Assembly (NCBI RefSeq): GCF_903944925.1
Contig: NZ_CAJATU010000123.1
Coordinates: forward strand, 62,001 to 126,000
Direction: 5' to 3'
Source of the DNA: an uncultured Rhodopila sp.
GTDB lineage: Bacteria > Pseudomonadota > Alphaproteobacteria > Acetobacterales > Acetobacteraceae
DNA: 64,000 bases
This document shows, piece by piece, positions 47,952 to 57,600 of the stretch (its first letter is position 1; every line of letters begins with the position of its first letter). Under the pieces are notes generated by a model. That model was not told the DNA's origin. It ran no database searches and worked only from the letters and a program-made list of their open reading frames with translations. Both the position numbers and the translations under genes were made by a program.

Positions 47952-48692
47952 ATGCCGGTGACCATCATGGGCGTTGCCTTAAACCGCAGAAACATCCTGA
48001 CCGGCGTGCTCGTCGTGGCCGCGGGCAGCATTCCGTTCGTCCAGGCGGGTTTGTTCTCCGACACGATCTTCGTGAAACCTTCGCAGTTCGATGCGAGGCA
48101 GATCCTGCACACGCCGCCGGACCCCGCCTCCAGCACCACGAAAGCCGAACTGGCCGAGCTTCGCCGCATCCAGGACACCCGAACCCCGGAGGCCCTGGCC
48201 AAAGCCCGGGCGGACGCGGCGAACCAGACCGTATTCCTGTTCAAGACCGTCCTCGGAGACGGCTTCACCGCCGACAAGCTGCCGGAAACCGCCCGCTTCT
48301 TCGCCCGCGTCGCCTCCGACGAGTCATTCTTTGCCGACGTCCCCAAGGATTTCTGGAAGCGACTCCGGCCAACGGCGCTCGACCCGGCGATCCAACCCTG
48401 CGCGCCAACGGGAGGCGCCTCCTACCCGAGCGGCCACTCAACCCGGGGCTACCTGTTCGGCGTGGTGCTGGCAGCCGCGATACCGGAAAAGCATGACGCC
48501 ATCCTGGACCGCGCGGCGGACTACGCCCAAAACCGGGTCATTTGCGGCGCCCATTTCCCGTCGGATGTCGAGGCCGGCCGCTTGGTCGGCATCTCTCTGG
48601 CAGCGGTCATGCTGGCGCAGTCGACCTTCCGCCAGGCGCTCCAGGCAGTGCAGGCCGAGTTGCGCAGCGCCAGTCTCACCGCGGGCAACTGA
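47952..48692 (+). CDS. Class A nonspecific acid phosphatase (PAP2 family)
   Basis: The protein has 246 residues; ATG 47967 ('MGVALNRRN') is an alternative start. A signal peptide is visible ('NRRNILTGVLVVAAGSIPFVQAG'), with a possible weak twin-arginine motif. The three phosphatase motifs are K-x6-RP ('KDFWKRLRP'), PSGH ('SYPSGHSTRG') and R-x5-H-x3-D ('RVICGAHFPSD'). This motif set and the length match PhoN/PhoC-type periplasmic acid phosphatases acting on organic phosphomonoesters. No operon partner is evident; the next gene starts 116 bp downstream. Confidence 0.92.
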   Translation: MPVTIMGVALNRRNILTGVLVVAAGSIPFVQAGLFSDTIFVKPSQFDARQILHTPPDPASSTTKAELAELRRIQDTRTPEALAKARADAANQTVFLFKTVLGDGFTADKLPETARFFARVASDESFFADVPKDFWKRLRPTALDPAIQPCAPTGGASYPSGHSTRGYLFGVVLAAAIPEKHDAILDRAADYAQNRVICGAHFPSDVEAGRLVGISLAAVMLAQSTFRQALQAVQAELRSASLTAGN

Positions 48693-48808
48693 ACAGACCG
48701 CCGGGTGTTTTTACCGGTCCCCGCGCATGACTCAGTCGTAATGGCAAATGACTTGCCGCGTGTTCGCATTCCGGGCATCAACATTGGAATGTTGTCCCGT
48801 ATCGCCCA

Positions 48809-49291
48809 ATGAACCCGCTCGCCTGGCTGGTGAGTCTCGCCCTGCCCGCCTGCGGCTTTCCCGCGGCGGAGGGCTTGCCCACGCCGCCGGTGATGGACAT
48901 CGCCCACATCACCCGCCCCGCCAGTCCGAATACCGCGCTCGCCGCGCCGTCCGGGTTCAGCCCGGCGCCGGATATCGTGACGCCGCCCTATCACCTGCCG
49001 GCGGACAAATTGTTCGCCCTGGCGCGGGAAGCGGCGGCCGGACAACCAAACACCTTCCAGGCCGCGCTCTACGCCGATCGGCTTCAGGCGCATTACGTGG
49101 CGCGCAGCGCGGTGTTCAACTTCCCCGACCTGATCACACTCCAGGTGCGGCAGGAGACGCCGGACACCAGTGATTTGATCATCTGGTCGCGTAGCGTTTA
49201 CGGTGAATCCGACCTCGGCGTGAACCGCAAGCGCGTTCAGGCTTGGCTAGGTGCCCTTGACAGCAAGCTCCCCTCATCCAGCGAGAGATAG
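48809..49291 (+). CDS. DUF1499 family protein
   Basis: The protein has 160 residues. The core 'YHLPADKLFALAREAAAG', 'YVARSAVFNFPDLITLQV' and C-terminal 'SRSVYGESDLGVNRKRVQAWLGAL' match DUF1499, a family without a defined function. The N-terminus 'MNPLAWLVSLALPACGF' is hydrophobic and ends in LPAC, which could be a lipobox, but it lacks a positive n-region. It ends seven bases before the ABC transporter start, so it is the first gene of a three-gene operon. Confidence 0.85.
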   Translation: MNPLAWLVSLALPACGFPAAEGLPTPPVMDIAHITRPASPNTALAAPSGFSPAPDIVTPPYHLPADKLFALAREAAAGQPNTFQAALYADRLQAHYVARSAVFNFPDLITLQVRQETPDTSDLIIWSRSVYGESDLGVNRKRVQAWLGALDSKLPSSSER

Positions 49292-49298
49292 CCCGATC

Positions 49299-51083
49299 AT
49301 GCGCGGTATCGGCCCCTTCCTGAAAGACGCCTGGCAGCTCGCCCGCCCGTACTTCATGACTTCGGAGGAGAAGTGGTCCGCCCGCGGCCTGCTGCTCGCG
49401 ATCGTCGCCCTGAACCTGACGAATGTCGGTTTGAGCGTGATTTTCAACTTCTGGCGGCGGGAGTTCTACAACTCGCTGCAGGACAAGGACTGGAAATCCT
49501 TTCTGGAGCTGCTGTTCACCTTCCGTCCGTCCGACAGCGGCATCTTCGGCATCATGCCCGGCTTCTGTGAGCTGGCGGCCATCTTCATCATTGTTGCGGT
49601 GTATGCGGTCTACCTGAACCAGTTCCTGCAGATCCGCTGGCGCCGCTGGCTGACCCGCCAGTTCCTGGCCGAGTGGCTGGCGGATCGCGCCTATTACAAC
49701 ATCAGCCTGACAGTGGACCGCGCGGCCATCGGCACCGACAACCCGGACCAGCGCATCGCCGAGGATCTGCGCGACTTCACCGAGACAACCCTGACGCTGA
49801 GCCTGGGGCTGCTGTCCAACATCGTGTCGCTAGGCAGCTTCGTGGTCATCCTGTGGGGCCTGTCCGGCTCCATCGAGGCGTTCGGCATCCCGATCCCCGG
49901 CTACATGGTCTGGGTGGCGCTCGGCTACGCCATCATCGGCACCTGGCTGACCCACCTCGTCGGCCGCCCGCTGGCGTTGCTGAACTTCCGGCAGCAGCGG
50001 GTGGAGGCGGATTTCCGCTACGCCCTGCTGCGCATCCGGGAGAACATGGAAAGCATCGCCCTGTATCGTGGCGAGGAGGAGGAGCGGGTCACCCTGCGCG
50101 AGCGGTTTACCGCGGTCGTGGGCAACTGGCGACAGATCATGACGCGGACCAAGCTGCTGAACTCGCTGACCAACGGCTACTCGCAGGTGGCGGTCGTCTT
50201 CCCGATCGTCGTCGCCGCCCCGCGCTACTTCTCCGGCGCGATCCAGTTGGGTGGGCTGATGCAGATTGTCGGCGCGTTCTCCCAGGTGCAGGGGTCGATG
50301 TCATGGTTCGTGGATTCGTACGCCTCGCTGGCGCAGTGGCGCGCGATCGTCGAACGTCTGGCGACGTTCCACCGGGCGATCGTCAAGGCCCGGGCGGAAA
50401 CCGATGGCGGCTTCATCAAGGCCGAGGCACCGGCCGATACGGTGCGGCTGCACGATGTCACCATGAGCCTTCCCGACGGCACCAGGCTGCTCGATGGCGC
50501 GGACCTGACACTGACGGCGGGGCATTCGCTGGTCATCACCGGCCGCACCGGGTCGGGCAAATCGACGCTGTTCCGCGTGCTGGCGGGAATCTGGCCGTTC
50601 GGCCACGGCTCGGTGGAGGTCCCGCCAAAGTCTTTCTTCCTGCCGCAGCGGCCGTACATTCCGCTCGGCACGCTGCGCCATGTCATCACCTACCCAAACG
50701 CCGTGGACGCCTTCACGCCCGAGGAGATCAGCCAGGCGCTGATCGATGCGGGACTGCCGCAACTGATCAGCCGGCTGGAGCATGACGACAATTGGCCGCA
50801 GCGCCTGTCCGGCGGCGAACAGCAACGGATCGCGCTGGCCCGCGCGCTGCTGGCGAAGCCGGACTGGATCTTCCTGGATGAAGCAACCGCCAGCCTCGAC
50901 CCGGACGCCGAGGAGGAGCTGTACCACGTGCTGAAACAGCGCCTGCCGAACACCACGCTGGTTTCCATCGCGCATCGCCCGTCGGTCGCCGCATTCCACG
51001 AGAAGCGGCTGGTGTTCAGGCGGGAGGAAGGCAAGACTGGCGCCCTGGTGCAGCAAGCCATTGCGCCGGCCGTGGGAGAGTAA
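49299..51083 (+). CDS. ABC transporter permease/ATPase fusion (YddA/SbmA-like ABC_membrane_2 family)
   Basis: The protein has 594 residues from ATG 49299. An upstream in-frame start at 49251 would overlap the DUF1499 gene heavily. The N-terminal membrane domain (~1-340) has the family hallmark 'RWRRWLTRQFLAEWLADRAYYN'. The C-terminal ATPase has Walker A 'GRTGSGKST', Q-loop region 'FFLPQRPYIPLGTLR', signature 'LSGGEQQRIALARALL', Walker B 'WIFLDEATASLD' and H-loop 'IAHRP'. Relatives move peptides, vitamin B12 or fatty-acyl compounds. The M3 peptidase gene begins four bases after its stop, which favours a peptide-related substrate, by inference. Confidence 0.93.
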   Translation: MRGIGPFLKDAWQLARPYFMTSEEKWSARGLLLAIVALNLTNVGLSVIFNFWRREFYNSLQDKDWKSFLELLFTFRPSDSGIFGIMPGFCELAAIFIIVAVYAVYLNQFLQIRWRRWLTRQFLAEWLADRAYYNISLTVDRAAIGTDNPDQRIAEDLRDFTETTLTLSLGLLSNIVSLGSFVVILWGLSGSIEAFGIPIPGYMVWVALGYAIIGTWLTHLVGRPLALLNFRQQRVEADFRYALLRIRENMESIALYRGEEEERVTLRERFTAVVGNWRQIMTRTKLLNSLTNGYSQVAVVFPIVVAAPRYFSGAIQLGGLMQIVGAFSQVQGSMSWFVDSYASLAQWRAIVERLATFHRAIVKARAETDGGFIKAEAPADTVRLHDVTMSLPDGTRLLDGADLTLTAGHSLVITGRTGSGKSTLFRVLAGIWPFGHGSVEVPPKSFFLPQRPYIPLGTLRHVITYPNAVDAFTPEEISQALIDAGLPQLISRLEHDDNWPQRLSGGEQQRIALARALLAKPDWIFLDEATASLDPDAEEELYHVLKQRLPNTTLVSIAHRPSVAAFHEKRLVFRREEGKTGALVQQAIAPAVGE

Positions 51084-51087
51084 CCGC

Positions 51088-52761
51088 ATGGACGCGCCGC
51101 TGCAGTTTGCCGATATCGCCGAGCCTCGTCCGACCAAGGAAGGGCTGGAAGCCGCCTACGCCGCCATCAACGCCGCCCTCGACCGCGGCGAGCATGCCGC
51201 CGCGCTGGCCGACTGGGACCGCCTGAGGCGCCGCTACGACACCTGGTCCGCGCTGGTGCATCTGCGCTTCGCCCAGGACACAACCGACCCGGCCGCCAAG
51301 GCGGACCGCGACTACGCCGATGCGCTGGCGCCGGAGGGTGCGGAACTGGAGGTGGCCCTGAAGCGCCGCCTGCTGGCCGACGCGCCCGCGGTGGCCGGGA
51401 TCGTCGGGGATCATGCGCTGCGGCTGTGGGAGACCGATGTCACCACCTTCGATCCCGCCATCAAGCCCGACCTGGAGGATGAATCCCGCGTCTCGGCGCG
51501 CTACACCGAACTGCTCGCCTCGGCCAAGCTGGCGTTCAACGGGCAGACGCTCAACCTGGCGGGCCTCGGTCCGTATGCCGAGGACCCGGACCGGGAGACC
51601 CGATACCAGGCCGAGAAGACCCGCTGGGGGTTCTTCGAGGCCAACGCGGCGGCGCTGGATGAGATCTACGATCAGCTCGTGAGCCTGCGGACCGCGATGG
51701 CGCGCAAGCTCGGCTACAAGACCTTTACGCCGCTCGGCTACAAGCTGCTGCGCAGGGTGGATTACGGACCGGACGATGTCGCCCGTTACCGCGAGCAGGT
51801 CGCTGAACACGTCGTGCCGCTTGTCGCCCGGCTCCTGGAGGCGCGCCGGCTGGAGAACGGGTGGGACCGCCTGCACTTCTGGGACGAGGCGCTGATCGAC
51901 CCCGACGGCAACCCCAAGCCCGTCGGCGATCATGATGTGCTGGTCGAGCAGGCGCAGGCGATGTTCGATGGTATGGACCCGAGGCTGGCCTCGTTTTACC
52001 GGGTGATGACCGCGGGCGGCTTCATGGACCTGAAGAACCGGCCCGGCAAAGCCGGCGGCGGCTTCTGCACGTCTTTTCCGACTGCGGGCGTGCCGTTCAT
52101 CTTCGCCAACTTCAACGGCACCAATAACGATATCGGCGTGTTCACGCATGAGATGGGGCACGCCTTCCAGAACTGGGAAAGCCGCAACCAGCCCGGCGTC
52201 GATTACCTCTGGCCGACGATGGAGGCGGCCGAGATCCACTCCATGGGCCTGGAATTTCTGACTTTCCCCGGTATCGGCAAGCTGGTGGGCGAGGCGTCCG
52301 CGGATCGCTTCCGCCGCATGCACCTCATCGGGGCGCTGGCCTTCCTGCCGTATGGTGTGTGTGTCGATCACTTCCAGCACGAGGTTTACGCGCATCCCGA
52401 GGCGTCTCCGGCGGAACGCCACGCGATGTGGCAACGGCTGGAGAAGATTTACCTGCCCTGGGCGGATTACGGCGATATCGGGTTCCTGCTGAAGGGCGGC
52501 CGCTGGCAGGCCAAGCCGCACATCTTCGGCTCGCCATTCTATTATATCGACTACACGCTGGCGCAGTGCTGCGCCATGCAGTTCTGGGTCAGGTCGCGGC
52601 AGGATTACCCGGCGACGCTGGAAGCTTACGTGCAACTATGCGGCCGAGGCGGGTCGGCGCCGTTCCAGGATCTTGTCCGTTCGGCCGGGCTGGTATCGCC
52701 GTTTGCACCAGGCGCGCTCGCTGATGTTGTGCGGGAAGCCGAGGGCGTGCTGATCGTTTGA
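51088..52761 (+). CDS. M3 family oligoendopeptidase
   Basis: The protein has 557 residues from ATG 51088, right after the ABC transporter stop; an earlier in-frame start would overlap that gene. The zinc site is 'GVFTHEMGHAFQNWES' (HExxH), with a downstream glutamate in 'MEAAEIHSMGLEFLT'. The fold and length match PepF-like peptidases, which cleave short peptides in the cytoplasm. There is no signal peptide. As the third gene of the DUF1499-ABC-peptidase operon it may degrade imported or exported peptides. Confidence 0.92.
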   Translation: MDAPLQFADIAEPRPTKEGLEAAYAAINAALDRGEHAAALADWDRLRRRYDTWSALVHLRFAQDTTDPAAKADRDYADALAPEGAELEVALKRRLLADAPAVAGIVGDHALRLWETDVTTFDPAIKPDLEDESRVSARYTELLASAKLAFNGQTLNLAGLGPYAEDPDRETRYQAEKTRWGFFEANAAALDEIYDQLVSLRTAMARKLGYKTFTPLGYKLLRRVDYGPDDVARYREQVAEHVVPLVARLLEARRLENGWDRLHFWDEALIDPDGNPKPVGDHDVLVEQAQAMFDGMDPRLASFYRVMTAGGFMDLKNRPGKAGGGFCTSFPTAGVPFIFANFNGTNNDIGVFTHEMGHAFQNWESRNQPGVDYLWPTMEAAEIHSMGLEFLTFPGIGKLVGEASADRFRRMHLIGALAFLPYGVCVDHFQHEVYAHPEASPAERHAMWQRLEKIYLPWADYGDIGFLLKGGRWQAKPHIFGSPFYYIDYTLAQCCAMQFWVRSRQDYPATLEAYVQLCGRGGSAPFQDLVRSAGLVSPFAPGALADVVREAEGVLIV

Positions 52762-52810
52762 GGCCGTGTCTTCCCGTCCTGGCCCGGACTGTCCGGACGT
52801 CACCACTGCG

Positions 52811-52862
52811 TCATGGCCGGATTTATTCCGGCCATCTCCACGACTTGCGGTGCTGGATGACC
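52811..52862. repeat. REP-like palindromic element, copy C (truncated)
   Basis: The hairpin ATGGCCGGA/TCCGGCCAT (52813-52835) is followed by 'CTCCACGACTTGCGGTGCTGGATGA'-type sequence matching the first half of copies A and B. The second arm is missing or degenerate. Confidence 0.75.
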
Positions 52863-52911
52863 CATACAATCCCGGCCACGGCGCACAATTAGACAGCTAA
52901 GGACCGCAGTC

Positions 52912-54348
52912 ATGGACCCGACCTTCCTGCCCGCGACCGCTCTTGCCAAACTGGTTCGGACCGGAAAACTCGGCGCGCTGGAACTGCTGGACCATTTCAT
53001 CGCCCGTACCGAACAACTTGACCCCCGCATCAACGCCATCGTCGTGCGCGACTTCGACCGCGCCCGCGCCCGGGCGCGGGAATTGGATTCCCGACCGGAC
53101 AAATCCGCCCCGCTGTTCGGTGTGCCAACGACGGTAAAGGAGAGCTTCGACGTCGCCGGACTTCCCACCACCCGCGGCCACGCGGACCTTGCGTCCCGGC
53201 CCATCGGCGTAACGACGATCACCGTGCGGCGGCTGGAGGCGGCGGGCGCGGTGGTGTTCGGCAAGACCAATGTCCCGGTCGATCTGGCCGACTGGCAGAG
53301 CTACAATCCGGTGTACGGAACGACGTCCAACCCATGGAACACCGGCCATACCCCGGGCGGGTCCTCCGGCGGGTCCGCCGCCGCCCTCGCCGCCGGCCTG
53401 ACCGGCCTGGAGATCGGCTCCGACATCGGCGGTTCCATCCGCGTGCCGGCGCATTTCTGCGGCGTCTACGGGCACAAGCCGACCTTCGGGCTGGTGCCGA
53501 ATTATGGCGATCCGGCGTTGAGTGCCGCTGCGGGCACGGATATCGCCGTTGCCGGGCCTCTGGCGCGGTCCGCCTCCGATCTGGCGGTGGCGCTGGACGT
53601 GCTGGCCGGGCCTGATCCCGATGAATCCGGGCTGACGCTGACCCTGCCGGCGCCTCGGTTCGGCAGCCTGAAGGAGTTGCGCGTGGCGGTCTGGGCGGAG
53701 CAGCCGGGCCAGACGACGGACTCCGAAACCTTCGCCGCGATCCTCGCCCTGGCCGACGGGCTGGAACGCGAGGGCGCCACGGTCAGCCGCACCGCGCGTC
53801 CCCCGTTCGATGCGGCCGAGGCGTTTCACCTTTACCTCCGCCTGCTGGACACCGCCTGGAGCAGCCGCGTGCCGGACGCGGTGGTGGAGGCCCGGCGCCA
53901 GCGTCTGGCCGCGCTGCCGGAGGCGGCCAACAGCGCCGACGACGTCATGCTGCGCACAGTGGGGATGGAGCACCGCGCGTGGCTCGGCCTGAACGAACAG
54001 CGCTTCAAGTGGCGCCGCGCGTGGTCGGCGTTCTTCCAGCAGTGGGATGTGCTGCTGTGCCCGGCCTTCGGCACGGCGGCGTTGCCGCACCGCCAGGACG
54101 GCGAACCGTGGCAGCGGCGGATCAGCGTCGTGGGACGGGAGATCGCCTATAATGATCTGCTGTTCTGGCCGGGGCTGACGGGCGGTTTCCATTTGCCGGG
54201 GACAGTGGCGCCGCTGGGGTTCACCAGGGCCGGGCTGCCGCTCGGCGTGCAGATCGCCGGGCCGATCTACGGGGACCGCATCACGATCGCCGCGGCGGCG
54301 CTGTGTGAGAAGGCCTGGCTGGGGTTCAAGCCGCCGGCCGGGTGGTAG
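52912..54348 (+). CDS. Amidase signature family enzyme
   Basis: The protein has 478 residues. The Ser-cisSer-Lys triad is visible: Lys in 'PTTVKESFDVAG', cis-Ser in 'GGSSGGSAAALAAGL', and nucleophilic Ser in 'GSDIGGSIRVPAHFCG'. It hydrolyses an amide bond, substrate unknown. It is not part of a gatCAB set, and both its lone context and its sequence argue against GatA. The gene starts 50 bp after the REP-like element and ends 300 bp before the PKS gene. Confidence 0.93.
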   Translation: MDPTFLPATALAKLVRTGKLGALELLDHFIARTEQLDPRINAIVVRDFDRARARARELDSRPDKSAPLFGVPTTVKESFDVAGLPTTRGHADLASRPIGVTTITVRRLEAAGAVVFGKTNVPVDLADWQSYNPVYGTTSNPWNTGHTPGGSSGGSAAALAAGLTGLEIGSDIGGSIRVPAHFCGVYGHKPTFGLVPNYGDPALSAAAGTDIAVAGPLARSASDLAVALDVLAGPDPDESGLTLTLPAPRFGSLKELRVAVWAEQPGQTTDSETFAAILALADGLEREGATVSRTARPPFDAAEAFHLYLRLLDTAWSSRVPDAVVEARRQRLAALPEAANSADDVMLRTVGMEHRAWLGLNEQRFKWRRAWSAFFQQWDVLLCPAFGTAALPHRQDGEPWQRRISVVGREIAYNDLLFWPGLTGGFHLPGTVAPLGFTRAGLPLGVQIAGPIYGDRITIAAAALCEKAWLGFKPPAGW

Positions 54349-54648
54349 GGGCGGAAATCAACGTCCCGTTGCCGGCTCCGCGGCGGGGTCCGGATTCGCC
54401 GGAATAGCGGCCCCTGGGGTAGTTCCGGGCACAGTTCCGCTGGCGGCGGCTTCGGCCGTGGGCACGCACGGCCGGCGGCGACCGGCGGATGACGGCCTCC
54501 TTCAAAGCCGCCCGCCCGCCCGCTTGGCGGAAATAATTCGAGTTTGTGAACTACGTCACATTCGGATCGAAACCGGCTTGGTAGGCACCCTTTCAGCGAG
54601 GGCCCGGTGGCGGCCCTGCGAACGAAATCAGTTGGCAGGAGTTCCGAA
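54349..54648 (+). promoter_or_regulatory. Upstream region of the PKS cluster
   Basis: This gene-free spacer contains the CRP-like palindrome (54545-54560) in its less GC-rich part. A GGCAGGAG ribosome-binding site (54634-54641) lies just before ATG 54649 and supports that start over the in-frame GTG at 54607. No confident -35/-10 pair was assigned. Confidence 0.6.
54545..54560 (+). promoter_or_regulatory. CRP-like palindrome upstream of the PKS gene
   Basis: TGTGA-ACTACG-TCACA is a perfect match to the CRP/FNR-superfamily consensus TGTGA-N6-TCACA. It ends 88 bp before ATG 54649. A related site precedes the carrier-cyclase gene at 62477. Confidence 0.6.
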
Positions 54649-57600
54649 ATGACAGCGTCAAACCAAGAGCCGATCGCGATCCTCGGGGCCGGATGCCGGT
54701 TTCCGGGCGGCATTTCCAATCTGGAGGCTTTTTGGAACGCCCTGGTGGCCCGGATCGATGCCATCACCGAGGTTCCGGCCGACCGGTGGAACATGGCGCG
54801 ATTTCGTTCCGGCTCGAAGGCCGCGCGCGGCAAAATGTATATCGCCAAAGGCGGCTTTCTCGACCAGCCACTTGATGAAATGGATGCAGGCTTCTTCGGC
54901 ATTTCTCCGAGAGAGGCGGAAGTCCTGGATCCGCAGCAGCGGCTGCTGCTCGAAGTCGCCTGGGAAGCCATGGAAAACGCCGGTCTCGATGTCCACGCGC
55001 TCGCGGGCAGCCGCACCGGCGTTTTCATTGGCGGCTTCACGCTCGACCATATGTTGAGCCAGATGGGTGCCGCCAGCCGCGAACACATCGGCCAGCATAC
55101 AGCCGTCGGCTCGACCATGACGATGCTGTCGAATCGGCTGTCGCACGCTTTCGACTTCCGCGGGCCCAGTATTACTATGGACACGGCGTGCTCGTCGTCG
55201 CTGGTCGCGCTGCATCAGGCCTGCCAGGCGCTTTGGACCGGTCAGTGCACCGCCGCACTGGCCGGCGGCGTCAACGTCATGCTGCGCCCGGAAATGCCCA
55301 TCGCGATGTGCAAGGGGGGATTTCTCGCCGCGGACAGCCATTGCAAGAGTTTCGATGCACGTGCGGATGGATACGCCCGTGGCGAGGGCGCGGGCATTAT
55401 TGTCCTGAAACGACTCAGCGACGCGATCCGCGATGAGGATCCGGTCCTGGCGGTTATTCACGCCACCGGGGTGAATCAGGACGGGCGCACCAACGGTATC
55501 ACGGTGCCCAACGGCGCCTCCCAGGAAGCGCTGATGCGCGAAGTGTGCGCGGCCGCAGGAATGCAACCGCGGCAGATCGCCTATGTCGAGGCCCACGGCA
55601 CCGGCACGCCCGTCGGCGACCCCATCGAGGCCGCGGCCATCGGCGCCGTCTATGGCGCCGGCCGTGTGGCCGGCGACACGCCCTGCGTCATCGGCTCGGT
55701 CAAGTCCAATATCGGCCATCTCGAGGCCGCCTCGGGCATGGCCGGGATCATGAAATCCATCCTCTGCCTGATCCACAACGCGATCCCGCCGCTCGGCACC
55801 CTGGAGACCCCGAATCCCGCGATACCGTTCGATCGGCTTGGGCTGCGCCTGGCGGACCGGATGCTGCCGCTGGGTGACGCCGGCAAGGCAGCGGTCATCG
55901 GTGTCAACTCGTTCGGTTACGGCGGCACCAACGCCCATATCCTGCTGGGCTCCGCTCTGAAGCAAAACACGGATGAGCAGGAGCGCCCGGCCGCGGCGGA
56001 CCCGACCGAGGTTTCGCTGCCGATGCTGCCGATGTCAGCCGAGAGCGATGCCGGCCTGCGCGCCGTGGCCCGGAGCTTCGCCGATATGCTGGCGGACCCG
56101 ACCTGCCCCGGCCTGGAGAATGTGATCTACAGCGCCGGCGCCCGCCGGACCCATCTTACACACCGCCTGGCAGTGACCGGGCGTGACCGGCAGTCGATCC
56201 TCGGCAAGCTCCGCATGTTCCTGGAGGGCAGCCAAAGCGGCGTCCAGGGTGGCGAGGTCCATCTCGGCAAAGCCCCGGCGCATCGCGGGCGCGGCACGGT
56301 GTTCGTCTATACCGGAATGGGCCCGCAATGGTGGGCCATGGGCCAGACGTTGTACCGGACGGAGCCGGTCTACCAGCAGGCGGCCGAGGAAATCGATCGG
56401 GTGTTCCAGTCCGTCTCGGGCTTCTCTATTCTCGCTGAAATGCTGCGGCCCGAGACGGAGTCGCGCATCACCGAAACCCGTTTCGCGCAGCCGGCGAATT
56501 TCCTGTTGCAGGTGGCCCTGACACGGCTGCTGGCCTCGGTCGGAATCGTTCCGGATGCCATCGTCGGCCACTCGGTCGGGGAAGTGTCCTCGGCTTATGC
56601 CGCCGGTGTCCTGACACTGCGGGAAGCGGCCCTGGTTTCCTTCCACCGCAGCCGCCTGCAGGCCACCACCGCCGGCACCGGCAAGATGCTTGCGGTCGGG
56701 CTGTCCGATGACATCGTCGTGCCGCTGCTCGACGGCTACGCCGGCCGGGTCTCCATCGCCGCCATCAACAGCCCGTCCAGCGTGACCCTGGCAGGCGACG
56801 CCGAGTGCCTCGCCGAACTCGCGGAGGTCTTTACCGGCGAAGGCGTGTTCAACCGGATGCTGGATGTCGAGGTGCCCTATCACAGCCCGATGATGGAGCC
56901 GCTGCAGGACGAACTGCTCGCCTGCCTCGAGAAGCTGCGCCCGCTGTCGCCTGTACTTCCGCTGTATTCAACGGTAACCGGCGAACGGGTAACCGGCATC
57001 GCCTATGACGCGCCGTATTGGTATGCGAATGTCCGCCAGCCGGTGTATTTCGCGCACGCCGTGCGGGCCCTGATCGCCGACGGGTTCAATACCTTCCTGG
57101 AGGTCGGCCCGCACCCGGTGCTGTCCGCCTCTCTGCGCGAATTGTTCAGCGAAGCCCGGATCGAAGGGCAGGCGATCGAGACGCTGCGCCGGCTGAAGCC
57201 CGAGGGGCAAAACGCCGCCGCCGCCAGTGTCGCGCTGTTCATGGCCGGGGCGAAGATCGACTGGCGCGCCAGATGCGCAGGCGGAGCCTTCGTTCCGCTC
57301 CCCAATTACCCCTGGCAGCGGGAGAAACTCTGGACCGAGGCTCGCGATGCTCGCGAGGATCGTCTCGGCGGACTCGGCGACACCTTGCTGGGCAACCGGC
57401 TCGGGACATCGCTGCCGGCATGGCGGACGGAGTTCACCGAAAACAACACGCCCTGGCTGCCGGATCACCGGATCGACGATCTGGTGGTGGTTCCCGCAGC
57501 CGCCTATCTGGAAACCTTCCTGCGCCTGCATGAGGAAACCGTCGGCGGCAGCGGGGCGGTGTTGCGCCGGATCAGTTTCAGCCAGGCCCTGATCGCCCAG

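Noticed and set aside
47837-48346. Minus-strand 169-codon frame overlapping the acid phosphatase gene
   Set aside because: The plus strand encodes all three class A acid phosphatase motifs; the opposite frame has none.
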